A stretch of DNA of 64,000 nucleotides, taken from positions 21,718,113-21,782,112 of the forward strand of contig CM040092.1 in the NCBI GenBank assembly GCA_022496805.1, read 5' to 3'. The stretch comes from Pohlia nutans. Lineage: Eukaryota > Streptophyta > Bryopsida > Bryales > Mniaceae. The translations under genes and the position numbers were made by a program. The notes below the pieces were generated by a model. That model made no database searches. It was given only the letters and a program-made list of their open reading frames with translations, and was not told the DNA's origin. Positions 1 through 12,348 of the stretch are shown piece by piece; position 1 is the stretch's first letter; every line of letters starts with the position of its first letter.

Positions 1-179
1 AATTCTTTTTCACTATAGAATTTAACAATTGATTTTTTATAAAAGAGAATTGAGACAAGAACCCAAAAAATATATTAATAAAAATCACCTTGATATCCAT
101 TCTTTAAAAAAATGTTAAGTAGAAGTAAGTACAAGATGAAAGGAAAAAATAAATCATTTGTAGTTATAACATATCAATC

Positions 180-884
180 TTAACCCCTAAGCGTCCTTAC
201 TCCTTAGCTTTTTTGGACTTAAGAACATCATTGAGCACTTTTGAAGTGTTATAGGTCTAAATGTAAGTGAGGAATAGGATACTCAATTGTACAATCTTGT
301 AGTATACATGTTGAGATAATGTGGATCAAATTTGGAGTCATTTGGCCACATAGATTGCAAGATCGTATTGTTTTGGTGTTGATAAAGGATGTTGAAATTT
401 TCCTAGCAACACATTAGTGGTGAAATTCGATTTCTAAACCTACTTGAATGAAAAATAAATAAACTATAAGTGGTTCAAATTCATCAAAATAAACACATTG
501 ATGCAATTTTTTTAGTAAATATCTTTGATTTGTCCAAAAAAAGGCTTTGAAGTGTCAAAAAGTGGTCCAAAAAGTGACCCATTAGATCCAAAAAGCAAAA
601 AGTGTCGAAAATAGACCCGTGCCCTAAAGTGATTTTCAAACATTCAAAACAACTTGGATTGATATGAAAATTTTACCGTAAAAAGTAGACTTCAAGGAGA
701 ATCCAACCTATTTTATTTATTTTTATTGAAAACAAACATTGGATGAAGGAGAATTAAGCCCCTAAAGTTCCAGTCATCAAAATGCATTTTGGTGAACCAA
801 AATGAAGACATGTGCACTAAAATGATTCCATAAAATTCATTACATCTCAGATTGTTCTGAAATTTTTACCACACGAACTAGACA
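180..884 (-). mobile_element. Truncated TTAA-ended element, copy of 8805-9644
   Basis: The segment begins TTAACCCCTAAGCGTCC and is an inverted, diverged copy of 8805-9644. Shared blocks include the stretches around the words GATTGCAAGATC, ACATTAGTGGTGAAATT and GAACTAGACAT. It stops at GACAT, where a second TTAA-ended element begins, so about 130 bp present at the other end of the 8805-9644 copy are missing here. Confidence 0.6.
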
Positions 885-1205
885 TTAACCCCTAACTGCT
901 CGGGCGTCCCTTTTTTGGACGATGTACAAATTTCATCCAATTTCTCTCATCCATCATGCACTTTTTGTAGTGTGGATTTTTTACTAAAGATTTTATGGGA
1001 AGTTAGCTTCATATATGTGTGATCCGATTTGAATGGGGATGATTTGTAAAACAATTATGCCCAATTTCATGATTCTCTCCAAAATTCAAAATTTTTAGTT
1101 CAAAAGTGTTCAAAAGTGCTCTTGAAAAGTCAACTTATAGAATTAAGCACCAAAAAATCTCCAAAAATCACAACATTTAGAGTATCAAATTTTAACCTAT
1201 CATAT
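885..1205 (+). mobile_element. TTAA-ended element, second family, truncated
   Basis: Starts TTAACCCCTAACTGCTCGGG and is related to 35201-36593 and, inverted, to 47802-48370. It keeps the words GGACGATGTA, CATCATGCAC, GGGAAGTTAGCTTCAT and GGGGATGATTTGT in the same order. Unlike 35201-36593 it lacks the nested 804-bp insertion, so it serves as an empty-site reference. It is cut off by the foldback that starts near 1206. Confidence 0.6.
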
Positions 1206-1427
1206 TTTTCAAGATTGTCTTTAAGGTATAACATGTGTACCAAATTTTAAGGCCAAAAGATTTATAAAAAAGAAGATACTCACAATCTACCAACATGTGT
1301 AGCTGTGAAAAAATTGCTTCTCACAACTACACATGTTGGTAAATTGTGAGTATCTTCTTTTTTATAAATCTTTTGAACTTAAAATTTGTCATACATGTTA
1401 TTAGCATAAAGAAGATCTTGTGAAAAA
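1206..1427. repeat. Long near-perfect foldback (inverted repeat)
   Basis: Two arms of about 100 nt (1206-1308 and 1321-1427) are reverse complements with few mismatches, separated by about 12 nt. The best part pairs AGATACTCACAATCTACCA with its complement in the second arm. It could be a foldback transposon or the source of a hairpin RNA; no coding sequence lies in it. Confidence 0.75.
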
Positions 1428-2431
1428 ACTTTCATGGTAAATAAAAAAACTTTCAACCCTTGGGAAGATGTCAAAGTTGGCAGTAGTGAAATGGTTTCTT
1501 ATAGCTAGTTTCTCATTGAAAAAATAATTAGATTCCCGTATAGCTTGTCAATTCCTCCACCTTCAGAACAAATTTTCAAAAGAGTGTACTAAAATTTGAC
1601 ATCATAGGTATTTATCTGAAGTTGTCCTCGGAACAAACAATGGTCATGTTGTCAAGGACACACAAAATAATACTACTAAAGAGTTGCAATACTTGTTGCC
1701 AATTATTGCACAATTATCACAATGCTAATGTTGCAATTATATTATGAAGTTGCCAAAATGTTATCCTCGACTTTGAAATAGGTGTTGCTAAGTATTGCAC
1801 CTTGAAGTGAAAGTTGCATTACGTGTCTCAAAGTTGCAAAAATGTTACCCTGAACTATGGATTGCAATACATGTTGCAAAGTATCGTACACTATCAAAGA
1901 CAATGTGAGGTAATGGCACAAACTAATTCCAATAATTCTATAACACACATAAGGTTACAAGTTATAAGCGTATTACAAAGTTTAAGTAGAATAACCTAAG
2001 ACTTGAGTTGGCAAGATTGAGGTTTTCCTCATCTTACCACCAATATATACTAACAAATGTGTCTGGAAGGTTTTAAAGGATTGACTTCTTGGCATATGCC
2101 AGACATTTAGTATAATAGTGATTGGTAACTGCTCCCAAATAATGTAAGGTATATGTATGTGATACCTTTAGGGTTTAAAGAGGGATGCGTAAGAGCCATT
2201 TGGCTCTAAATTCTCACATTTGACAAGACTTCAAAGAAGTCTTTTTTTAATACAATTAGTAGACAATGAATATTTTGGATATATATGGTGAGATTAGTAC
2301 GTGGTCTTATATATAAAGACCTAAAATGTTGATGATAGAGGTTTCTCCTGTAATGATGTTGGTGTGCATCTTATGCAAAGACAATGATAACAATTAATTA
2401 TTTTCAAAAAAAAGGGTTTGGAAGATGGAGT

Positions 2432-2841
2432 CCCGGGGAGTGCACTTAAAGTTAAGATTAGGAATACACATGAGTGCGTTTAATAGCATACCCCCTACAA
2501 TACTTAGCCTTAAAATAGTTTTTAAATTAATTTTTTTAGGTGCTAAATCATTACGTATATATTTATCATTTGGAATAAATTTCAGGACCAAAAGTTTTTA
2601 AAATCTTATTAAAAAAATGATAGAAGTTTGAACTAAAATGTGTTATTTTTTGCTTCAAAAATCAATTTAAAATATTTACAAGCGATTGTTTTTGGAAATT
2701 TATGCAACAAGAACTTTAGATTGTGTTTAACAAGTTTGCATTTTTTTACAAATTTTAAATGATTTTTGAGTACATACATAGTGGGGTCAAAAGTATGCAC
2801 TCACGTGATTCCTAGTCTTAACTTTAAGTGCACTCCCTGAG
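2432..2841. mobile_element. Non-autonomous DNA element, CCCGGGG ends, 8-bp TSD
   Basis: Ends CCCGGGGAGTGCACTTAAAG and, inverted, CTCAGGGAGTGCACTTAAAG. Flanks GATGGAGT and GATGGAAT form a 7/8-matched 8-bp target-site duplication. Subterminal inverted words related to CACTCACGTGATTCC recur in the copies at 17784, 29416 and 35330. An 8-bp duplication suggests a hAT-like origin; no transposase is present. Confidence 0.75.
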
Positions 2842-3077
2842 GATGGAATATTTGTAGATTTTTTTAAAAAGCCATTATCACTACACAAAAAAAAATTAAA
2901 AATTAAAAAAAATTGGCATTTATTTTGAAAAGTATTTTCATTTGACCATGTCCTTTATCCACAATATTCATTATTTTAATAATAATTTAACATAAAATAT
3001 CGATGATGTATATTTTAGGTTCAATTATCCAAACACATAAAACACATCACCCAATGGGCACATCTTTCAAATTGGTC

Positions 3078-3149
3078 TAAAAAGGGAAAATTTAGTAAAA
3101 GGGCACGCTACATGTGGCATGCTCTTTTACTGAATTTTCCCTTTTTAAA
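3078..3149. repeat. Hairpin-forming inverted repeat
   Basis: Arms of about 30 nt, TAAAAAGGGAAAATTTAGTA on the left and its near complement on the right, flank a short loop containing ACATGT. It is likely an internal or terminal part of a small transposon. Confidence 0.6.
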
Positions 3150-3267
3150 CTAAATGTGAAGAGCCCTCTCAAAGTCTTTTTAATGGGGTGTATCTTCGTC
3201 ATTCAATGTTCAAATCAAATTTTTTTTGGGTCTATTGTATTTAGTTTTCAACTGGTCCCGTTATTAG

Positions 3268-3417
3268 TTACCAAAGCGTCTATCCTCGAAAGAGGGGAGT
3301 AGTTTTGTACCAATGGCCTCTGGTCCAGTGGGCCCTAAGTCATTGTCATAACAAACAAACACTTTATTCACGCCGGCCTTGTATAAAGGACCGGAGTTTC
3401 TATCTATCTAGTTTTCA
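3268..3417 (+). repeat. Dispersed repeat, partner at 53240-53375
   Basis: Shares with 53240-53375 the ordered words GTCATTG, AACAAACAAACACTT, TTCACGCCGGCCT and GTTTCTATCTATCTAG. Both are in the same orientation. Its class is unknown. Confidence 0.6.
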
Positions 3418-4492
3418 ACTGTGATTCTAATCATCTTTATTTAACTTTAAAATCCCATTGTTAGCAAAAGATGTAATTTTAATGTGGCATGCCTATTTAG
3501 AGGCCCCGGTGGAGATGCTCTAACATTCTTGAGTTGACTTGACTCAGTCCCTTTTCTGTCATTGTACTATGTACTTACTATATACAGTAGAGGCATCATT
3601 CCCCAACAGTAGAAATACGATGCCTCTAGAATAGCATTGCAAACCTTCAATTCAAGATTATACCTCTCAGTAGAAAAGAGTCCGAGCCAACTGAAGACAG
3701 TTCAAGAATGTTATACAATTCTCATACTTAAAAATGATTTACAAACTTGCTTACAAATCAATTAATCTACAACGTGCTCACCATGAGATTTATTTTACTT
3801 TTTTTTTTCCCATTTGATTTGCTTCTTGGAAAAGGCAAACCGTGCTGCGAGGGTCCCAATGCACCTCGAAGCTGTAACTAAATTTTTTGGCAAGTGAAAA
3901 TTTGCCTCCATTTCTAAGAATTTGAAAACAGGCTCTAAATAGACTGAAAGTGCAAAACATGCCGCAATGAGCAGTTTACAAATGGACCGCAAGTGGGTCT
4001 TGAGGGTCAAATTGTTGCCTTGAGAAAGAGAATCTGCAGGCTTAAGTTTCACCCAAGAGAATGAATTAATTTAATACTCAGGCTCAGAAGAATATTTGAG
4101 CGTGTTGATTGGAGTGTAATAAGTTAATTAACTTAGATGCAGACTTGCAACTAAATCTATGTAGAATTAGCGGGAAATGCAGGGTAATGTATTTAATTAT
4201 TTTTGAAACGAAAGGGACATGCCCCATTGCTTAAAAGGTATTGATAAATTTAATGGATTTTTTTATTTAATTAATAATTAAAAAATTGAATAAAAGGAAC
4301 AAGTCCAATGCGTAAAAGGAGAACAATATGACTATTCAAGTTGAGAACCAAGAATAGACGGGAGCAAGACACAATACAAATCACTAATTCACCTAAGGCA
4401 GGTTCAATATTGAGACCTTTGTTTAAGGAGCGCTTGCGGGGAACCACCTTCATATCGTAACGACTTTAAAATACTTTCCTACTCATCCACAT

Positions 4493-4597
4493 CACTAGTT
4501 GCAAAGGTGCCCGTGCCGAGGCAATGTTGTCTAGTTCTGGCAAGTGCTCCCAATTTTCCTAAGCATCTGCCTCGGCACATGCACCTTCTCTACTAGT
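4493..4597. mobile_element. Degenerate CACTA-type miniature element
   Basis: Begins CACTAGTTGCAAAGGTGC and ends GCACCTTCTCTACTAGT, with inner inverted words GCCGAGGC/GCCTCGGC. It is similar in ends and layout to the better preserved copies at 5158, 14898 and 31693. Confidence 0.5.
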
Positions 4598-5157
4598 ACG
4601 TTCAGTTCAACGATTTGCGTGATTGAGGTTCATTTTCAGGCTTCCTTTCAAATTTCCTAATCACATTCTCCCAAACAATCTAACATTGATGCCCATGCCG
4701 TCTCATACTCGGTACACTTGACAGTCCGTTCACTACACTAAATGACGTATTCAGTATCCAGGAAAAATTGATACAGTCTTTTACCACAATTCGTTCAAAG
4801 GTGAAGAGAAATAGTATCCCTACACTACATGGGAGTTTGTCGCTTGTCATTCCCACTTTCATTGAAAGTGTCATGTTCTTTTCAAGTAATAAGAGTGACA
4901 TGTAGTAGCATGCCATGTTTATTAGTATAAAATTGCCATATGTCATTGGAACACTACATTCATTTTTTTTTTCTTACTAGGACACTATATATATAATCAA
5001 ATAGTGTCCAGGTTGAGAAATAGTATCCTGGACACTAAATACGCCATTTGGTGTACTTGCCATTGAAAACCTTGTCATCTCTTTGTACCCAAATTGTCCA
5101 CACCAGTGAATAAATTCAGTTCTTTCTATTGGGAGGAACAAGTGGCATCCTAGAAGA

Positions 5158-5277
5158 CACTAGTAGAAAAGGTAGCACTGCCGAGGGAGGTGCCCATGCA
5201 AGTGTTGCCCAATTCCACACATGCACAGTGATTTTGCTTGGGCATCTCCCTGGGGAGTGCCACCTTTTCTATTAGTG
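5158..5277 (-). mobile_element. CACTA-type miniature element (~120 bp)
   Basis: Ends CACTAGTAGAAAAGG and CCTTTTCTATTAGTG. Inside are GCCCATGCAAGTG and GGGCATCTCCCTGGGGAG, matching the 14898 and 31693 copies but inverted relative to them. The flanks AGA/AAG are not a clean 3-bp duplication. Confidence 0.7.
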
Positions 5278-5600
5278 AAGACTGATGGGCTAGAAGAAAA
5301 TGTATAGAGTTGTGTTTTCATTAACCATTTTGCACAGTATTTTATCTACTATTTAGTTATAAATAGAAAATTCATCCAAATTTGGTGACTTCTATTTTTT
5401 CAGAGATGGTTTAGTGATTTCATCCATTTTATTTCTCAAAAATTCTAGTGTTAAATTCCCAAGGCAGGTAAGATTTTGGCAAAAATATGCCAGGAATTTT
5501 TAAGCTTGTCCACAGTCCTCTCAAGAGTGGGTCTTAAATGTATTAAAAGTGCGAGGCATGGCTTCAAATTTAGGGGATTATGTAGGCAAAGACGTCAAGA

Positions 5601-5934
5601 CATAAGTTAGAATAGATCTATTGATTCACTGTCCGTCAGTGGCTGTGTTGGAGGGAATACTGTGTTTGCTACTGTACAATGTCAGATGCAGTGAGGTTGT
5701 ATCCTCACTCCACTTCCACCTCGTGGTCATGAAAGCAACAGAATCTTCAGATCTTCGCATCCATTTCTGTCAAAACCAAACAAATTAAATAAATTAGAAA
5801 CCTAAAAACAGTAGAAGTAAAAACAAATTGTCGGCCGAATAATCCACAATGTGGGCATCGCTGGTACACGTAACTTACCCATCTGACAAGCCCAAACTTC
5901 AACGATCCTCACTTGCTGACTTCAGCAGCAATGT
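5601..5934 (-). other. Possible spliced transcript, two exons
   Basis: On the minus strand a segment at 5879-5934 is preceded by a pyrimidine-rich TTGCAG acceptor and ends in a strong GG/GTAAGTT donor. A second segment below 5766 follows TTTGGTTTTGACAG. The implied intron 5767-5878 (112 bp) is GT-AG. All three frames of the 56-nt segment contain stops, so it would be non-coding or the very end of a coding region. No protein is recognised and the lower end is uncertain. Confidence 0.3.
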
Positions 5935-7228
5935 CTGCAATCAATTAAGTATACATTATTCTCATAGGCGTGTGCATTGCTAGCAGTGATATTTTCAGCT
6001 AAAAATAGCCCCATTGCTACACTTGAAATACACTGGCTAATTTTAACCCTTAAACGTCACAAGGGCATGGGCGGGGCAGCCCGGTAGGCATCCAAATATT
6101 TGGGAAAAAAACAAAAAAACAAAACAGCTCTGTTGGCCAGCCACTGTTGTGGCACTGTTGCATTGCGGCATTTTTTTTAAAACAACCTCAGTTGCCCAAC
6201 CTCAACTCCTATTCAAATGGATTAATTTGATTGCTTGTAGATCATTCCACAATCTCCCATATGAGAGCATTCCCACCCATGCACGCTAGGACTAACTAGC
6301 TAAAATTATTCATCTACATTTGAAGAGCCCTTGCACTTACACTCCCCCACCCTTGCACGCCCTTCACATATCAAAAGTACACATCAAATAGTCAATGGAC
6401 CAATCACAAGTAGAATGTGAGGATATAGTCAACTAAATAGTGATTTGAAGACCATTTCTTCACACGCTAGGATTGAGAGTCAAGAGGTATTTTTGAAGGG
6501 CCCTTGGTACTTTTCAACTACTTCTCGAGTGTGACAGACTCTGGGAGGGCATGGGTGGCCATGCTCTGAGGCGCCAGTTGAGAATCTAACTTGCTTTTTT
6601 AATAGCTTTCCAACACACCAATCCTCGCTTGTTTTGGTTGAGGAAAACTACTTTTTTCTAGATTATTCTTTCATAAAAAGCCCATGGGGCTTGCTTTGAT
6701 GCATTAAAGAAAAAATGGACCCTTGAGAAGGCCCTTCCAAAAAGTTTCTAGAGGGATCCAGGATTAGATTTAAATGTAGTATCTAATTGGAAGATGTAGT
6801 AAAACCCTATACCCACCCACCCTTAGGAGGACAGATAATCATGAGAAGAGAATAGTCAAATCGTTCCCATTGGAGATAGAAGTTACTGTCTTTGATGTTA
6901 TGTATTCTTTTAGTCCCCACACATGTCATCCACAGCATATACCTTATATGCTAAATAAGGTAAAGGGCCAGTAGCAAAGGTATGTGTCATTCACAACATG
7001 TATCTTATATGCAGAAGACATGCTATACATTGCATCCACTGCATGTATTTTTATGGAAATTAACCTTCTGTGCAACTAAACCTACCATTGGAAATTTACA
7101 TAAGATGGTAACTAATTTTAGTCAGAGTTTTTGTTCTTTAATAAGCCCCTAAGACCCAAATTATAGACTTGCTTGTCAAACTCAAAGGGCCCTCCTGAGG
7201 GTTCATTTTTTCTCTAATGGTTTAAGAG

Positions 7229-7467
7229 TTAACCCTTAAAGGACCAAGAAGCCCAAATTGGGCGTTTATTTATTTTTAGCGGTTTTAAGTAGGTTCTATA
7301 TGGACTTATTCTTGTTCAAATTTGTTTGTTGTTTGATCAACACATGCAATGTTCTTCACTGACTCCAGTGATATAAAATTTGGTATTATCTAAATTATGT
7401 TTTTCACAATATGATCAATTGAATTTTTCATTATAAAACCATGTATCCTTAGCCCTTTAGGGATTAA
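7229..7467 (+). mobile_element. TTAA/CCC-ended miniature element
   Basis: Flanked on both sides by TTAA, with inner ends CCCTTAAAGGACCAAG and CCTTAGCCCTTTAGGGA. The body is shared by the copies at 21027, 22907, 28513, 31836 and 33970 (CAACACATGCAATGTTCTTC, ATTCCAGTGATATAAAATTT). No coding sequence. TTAA target sites plus CCC/GGG ends resemble piggyBac-type elements. Confidence 0.7.
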
Positions 7468-7660
7468 TAAAGGATTTTCGAAAATATGACAGGAGAAATA
7501 GCCAAATACTTAGGAAAAGTTAGGTGACTAGCCAAATTTTGCTTGAGTATTACCCATGTATCATCATGATATCACCAAAGTATCGTGAAAAAAGTTGGCT
7601 ACATAGGAAAGTTGAAAAAAAAAAAAAACACTGACTGCTAGTGTCACTTAAAGAGTCCTA

Positions 7661-7852
7661 TGAGTTTTGGCACCAATGCAACAGACTCGCCGAGGAGAAT
7701 TGGGTTGGCCAAGAATGGAAACCCAATCGTCCCTCGACAGGCCGTTAATTTCTTGAATGTTTGTATATTTTACTATGAATTTTTAGCCCAAGACTTTGAA
7801 CGAATTGGATTTGGACTGCAACAACCTTTCACCATAGTATGAACCGGCCATT
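7661..7852 (+). repeat. Dispersed repeat, partner at 59449-59633
   Basis: Both copies run from GAGTTTT..CCAATGCAAC through GGAAACCCAATC to ATTGG.TTTGGACT and ATAGTGTGAAC-like ends in the same order. A 60-codon open frame here is broken in the partner, so I do not call a gene. Confidence 0.55.
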
Positions 7853-8804
7853 CATGTATTTTGACATATAAATGAGTTTTAGAGTTAGTTCTCTATCTAA
7901 TTATGCTTCAAAAGGATATGATATAGTTTCGTAAACAAGTGAATGCATGAAACACTTGTACTATTTTGGTGTCAAATGTTGTACGTACAACGTGTCTTGT
8001 ATCATAACTTTTGAAAGAATGAGTCAATGAAAGTCAAAATTTATGTTGAAAATGAACGTCACCTTCCTAATTATAGTTCATTAATTTTTTTGGATTTTTG
8101 AAAATTCATTTACTATCTAAAATTAAAATTTGCCAATTTGTTACATTTTCAGTTTTTATGGTTTTTAGGACTTTTGAGTATCCAAAATTAACAATCTAGA
8201 GGTCATTTTTACAAGATATATTTTCTATATAGTCATATACCTATGGTGCAAAGGAAAATTAAAATGTTATCTTCCACAAGGGTGCAATGTGCAATCAAGG
8301 CTCCCTTGTGTAGATAGTTTGGACATTGATAAGTGCTTATTTGCAATTTCTTTGTTGAAATCTCTTTTTCGATTTTTTTTTACGAATGTCCAATTTTTAG
8401 TTTTTTTTCTTCCTATTTTTAAAGATTTAAATGTCTTAATATTTATTTTCTTGAGATTTTGTACTTTTTTAGAAAATGTCCTATGCTAGGCCTTTCTAAG
8501 GTATAATCTTCTAAGATATCTAAACATTTTCGTTATATTTTATTTTAAAATTATTATTTAAATTTTAAAGTACTAAAAAAATCGCTTGTACTAAACCAAA
8601 GTGCAACAAATAATATAAATGTTTCATGCGATCACCCAAACATTGGAATGTAGGTTGGTAGCGCAAAAATGAACAAAATCATCTATGACTATATGTTCAT
8701 CCATAAAATCATTTCATAATATTAAATTTCATCCAAATATTGGCGAAGTTGATAACTTTTAGAGAGGGATTTGGCAATATTTTCCATTTATTTATACATG
8801 CTTT

Positions 8805-9644
8805 TAACCTCTAACCGTCCCGGCATTCATATTTTGTAACTTTCTTTGGGTTACTTTTACCTTCAAAGAGCTGTAACTTTTGCATACAATGTTTTATTTT
8901 AATGAAATTTTGGAAAACCTCCCGCATGATGTCTAGTTTGAGTGATAAAAATTTCAGATCAATCCGAGATGTATTGAATTTATGGCAATCAATTGAAAGT
9001 AGGGGTCTTTTTTTTGGACAATTTTTGTGCATTTTGATGGCTGCAACTTCAGGGGCTTATATATTCTTCATCTAATTATTGTTTTCAATACAAATTGTTT
9101 GATTGGATTCCCTTGAAGTCTGGTTATCATGCTAAAATTTTCATGTCAATCCATGTTGTTTTGAATGTTTGCGAGTCATTTTAGTGCACCGGTCTATTTT
9201 TGACACTTTTTGCTTTTTGGGTCCAATGGATCACTTTTCGGGTTACTTTTTGACATTGCAAGACCATTTTAGGGCATATCAAAATTTTCATGAGTTTTTT
9301 GTGGTATCAATACGTTTATATGATGATTTTGAACCACTATATGTAGTTTAAAGTTTAAATATTTTATATAGTTTAAAGTTTTTTCATTTGAGTATTTTTG
9401 AAAACAAATTTCACTTCTAATGTGTTGCTAGGAAAATTTCAGCATCCCTTTTTAACACTAAAACATTATGATCTTGCAATCTATGTGGCCAAATGATTCC
9501 AAATTTGATCCACATCATTTATAACATGTATACTACAAGATTGTATAGTTGAGATTTCTATACCTCACCTACATTTAGACCTATAACACATCAAAAGCAG
9601 TGATGTTTTAAAGCCCAAAAAAGTTAGGAACGCTTAGGGGTTAG
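8805..9644 (+). mobile_element. TTAA-ended element (~840 bp)
   Basis: Starts TTAACCTCTAACCGTCCC and ends with CGCTTAGGGGTTAG, giving terminal inverted repeats of the TTAACCCCTAA type. It is inverted relative to the truncated copy at 180-884. No transposase is visible; two open frames of 60-73 codons are not conserved in the other copy. Confidence 0.6.
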
Positions 9645-10547
9645 GTGATGACAAAACCAATGTCAAAACAAGGTAACATAACATTCTATAGCAACCTTGT
9701 TCACCACTTAGATGTCTTTTACAGTGACAAGAGCCCTTATATTATTGCTTTAAAAACACTCCAAATATATGAAATAAATTAGAAGGCTGAAATAATTTTA
9801 ATGCATGGGGTTATCGGTGATCATATGAGATTCCCTCATCACTACTATAGCACAAAGTGTGAAGTCCTAAAACTCCTATATGGCAATATTAGGAGATTTC
9901 TTCAGGACGAAAATTACCAAAAAGAAACTCAGTGTATACAATTGAGTACCTAAATTGAACCAATAAGAACACTATGGCCAATTAAATGATCTTTGAATGA
10001 TATTTTTCTTGTTGGTGAATGACTTGTGTTGCCATTCTTTCAGGGTTAGTTAATGAGAACCCATTCACGAGTTCACATCCTAAGTAAAGTAAACCATCTT
10101 ATTTGTGTCACAATTCAGAAGCCACTCAATTTGTGTCACTACCGGTACTAACCGTAGTTGGTTGTCAGGATCAAAAAGAGAAGCCTAAATTTTTAGGAAA
10201 TTATTTTTCAAAAAAACCTATTGTATAGTGAAAATAAATCTTGGAGAATATTTATAGAATTTAGCAGCTGTTAAAAAAATAAAAATCTAGAAAAAATAAT
10301 TATTTGACATGACTTGTCAATCCTGAGGGTCATGTACGATATATACTAGCAATATACATATGGATATTTTAAAGGTAAGACACTCATACCTTAGAATGAC
10401 CACAAAGCAGCATAGATAGGGTGGTTTATCTTAATTAATTAGTTACCCATGTTATATAGCAATAATCAAAAGCTGAATTACTCACAACAAATTTGTACCC
10501 CATTCGGAGCATGCACACCTTTCTCCTTTTTAGTTCACCCCTTGACC

Positions 10548-11475
10548 ACTATCATTACATTTAAAATTTGATGTCATAAACTATTGTTTGAACTGCTATG
10601 TATGCTTCTATGTAGTCTGTGAATCAATCACAATCACTATACATGGCCTATACAATCACTATACATCACTATACGTGGGTAATCATTATTGTAATATTGT
10701 CCATCAATCTAGGATACCAAACCTTTTCTTAAATTAGCTATAGAGCGAAGTACTCAAATATCACTACATCGTGCTCATATTCTGTGGCTTTCTTATCCAC
10801 CATGAAAATTCAATATTACATACAAACACTTTTCATTCAATTTTAAGAGAATCTCCTGCTTTCCATAATAAGGTTTCCACGGATGTTGTCTCAGAGTATC
10901 CACACCTAAAGGAAGATTTCGGAGTATTAACCCCTGGGGCTAATGGGCCAATGGGGGCTAATTCTCCAATAATGGGGGCTAATCCCTCAAACTTTAACTG
11001 GGGCTAATGTACTTTAGCTGGGACAAGCGGACCATTTTTGAGGGCTAATGTCTTCATTATAAAAAAATTGTTCCTGAGTTAAGAAACCCAATACTACGGG
11101 GGGCTAAAAGGGGGTAGCCTCGACTAAGTCCTCCAAATCTTCTAGTGACCTTTCTGCTTTCAATTCACCCCTTAACGATTATCACCACTTCTAAAATTTG
11201 TTGTCACAAGTTATCGTCTATTTGTCTCTTCACCCTTGAACCACTATGTATCCCTCTATATATAGTCTATGAACCAATCAAAATCACTATACATGGGTTA
11301 TCATTATTGTTCATCAATCTAGGATACCGAACTCTTTCTTAAATTAGCTATGGAGGGACGTATGGAGGTATCATTATATCGCGCTCATATTCCGTCCAGC
11401 CCGGAATTTTCAGCATTAAATACAAGCACTTTCCATCCAGTTTTCAGAGAATCTCCTCGTTCTCCTGCTTTCAGT
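10548..11475 (+). repeat. Direct duplication (~310 bp, 610-bp offset) upstream of kinesin
   Basis: Block 10548-10862 recurs at 11158-11475. Shared ordered words include CACCCCTT, CAATCACTATACATGG-like, CATCAATCTAGGATACC (10704 and 11314), TTCTTAAATTAGCTAT and GAGAATCTCCT. The offset at AGGATACC is 610 bp. Between the copies is a G-rich array of GGGGCTAATG words (about 10936-11050). The second copy lies about 0.9 kb before the kinesin start codon. Confidence 0.75.
11257..11264 (+). promoter_or_regulatory. Candidate TATA box for the kinesin gene
   Basis: CTATATATAG lies in the proximal copy of the duplicated upstream block; the distal copy reads CTATGTAG here. It is about 1.09 kb before the first ATG, so a long 5' UTR or a 5' UTR intron would be needed. 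Low confidence. Confidence 0.25.
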
Positions 11476-12348
11476 GGAAGGGTGCGGATGCGCTCATTAG
11501 TGAAGTGATCATCCATGAAGTTGCTCGAGTCCAGACAGTTCTCACGTGTGCATGCAGCTGTAAGGACTTCTGTCCTGTCTAACTGAACTTACTAGTAAGT
11601 GAGTACTGATGATCACACACAAGAGCGTAACTTGCAGCCAACGATAGATCGATCGATCACTTCCAAGCAGTCTGTCGGCAGTACCACGTCCCTCCACTCT
11701 GCGCTGTGCATGATCCTGACAGTTCTAATCCCGGCCTGCTGATGAATCAGACAAGCTCCTCATGTGCAAATCTAGGACTCTGACCATGTACTTCATCATA
11801 TCATAGACCTCCTCTCCTGCAGCTAGCTTAGCTTGCTTTGGATCCTTCACCTGATGTATCAGTAGTTCTAGCTAGTACGTCATATAACCATTGCAAGAAA
11901 GCCTGAAAAGGTCAGGAGTACGTATCACGTCGTCGGTCACTACTCAGTCCTGGGTCACATGAGAATGATAAGATGAAACTGCTTGCCAGATGAAGGTGAT
12001 GCACTATTCTTGATCGATTCGTAGAGATCGATCGATATCGACCGGGTGGTGATCAGTCATGTCGAAGGAATCGAAGGGAAATCAATGGGGACGTCGTTGT
12101 ACTCTCTGCGCAGGCAGGATGTGATGGGACAAAGTGGACAGGGAAATGAGTTTTCTTGGGAGCACTGATAGCTAGCTGGAATAATATATTTCATCATGAT
12201 CTGATTGCAATCGGATTTTCGACGAATGTGTATCACTTCTACTTTTGCAACGACGTTACTGGAATTCAACGATGAACCACTTCATTCAGACGAGAGAAGA
12301 ACCATTGCAAATGGCTCGTGTTTCGAGTAGTTGGGTCGAGTTTTAGGG

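Larger units (their letters stand above)
1..12348. other. Gene-poor AT-rich flank built of repeats
   Basis: I see no protein-coding gene before the kinesin. All open frames here are short, lack recognisable domains and mostly lie in repeats. Recognisable content is listed separately: TTAA-ended elements, a foldback, an 8-bp-TSD element, CACTA-type elements, short dispersed repeats and a duplicated block at 10.5-11.5 kb. Between about 11.5 and 12.3 kb base composition becomes more balanced, as expected for the 5' region of the kinesin gene. The stretches 1428-2423, 5935-7228 and 9645-10547 show nothing further I can name. Confidence 0.6.

Noticed and set aside
12001..12058. GATCGATCGAT palindromes as a regulatory site
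   Set aside because: Short self-complementary words occur by chance and no partner or known plant motif fits.
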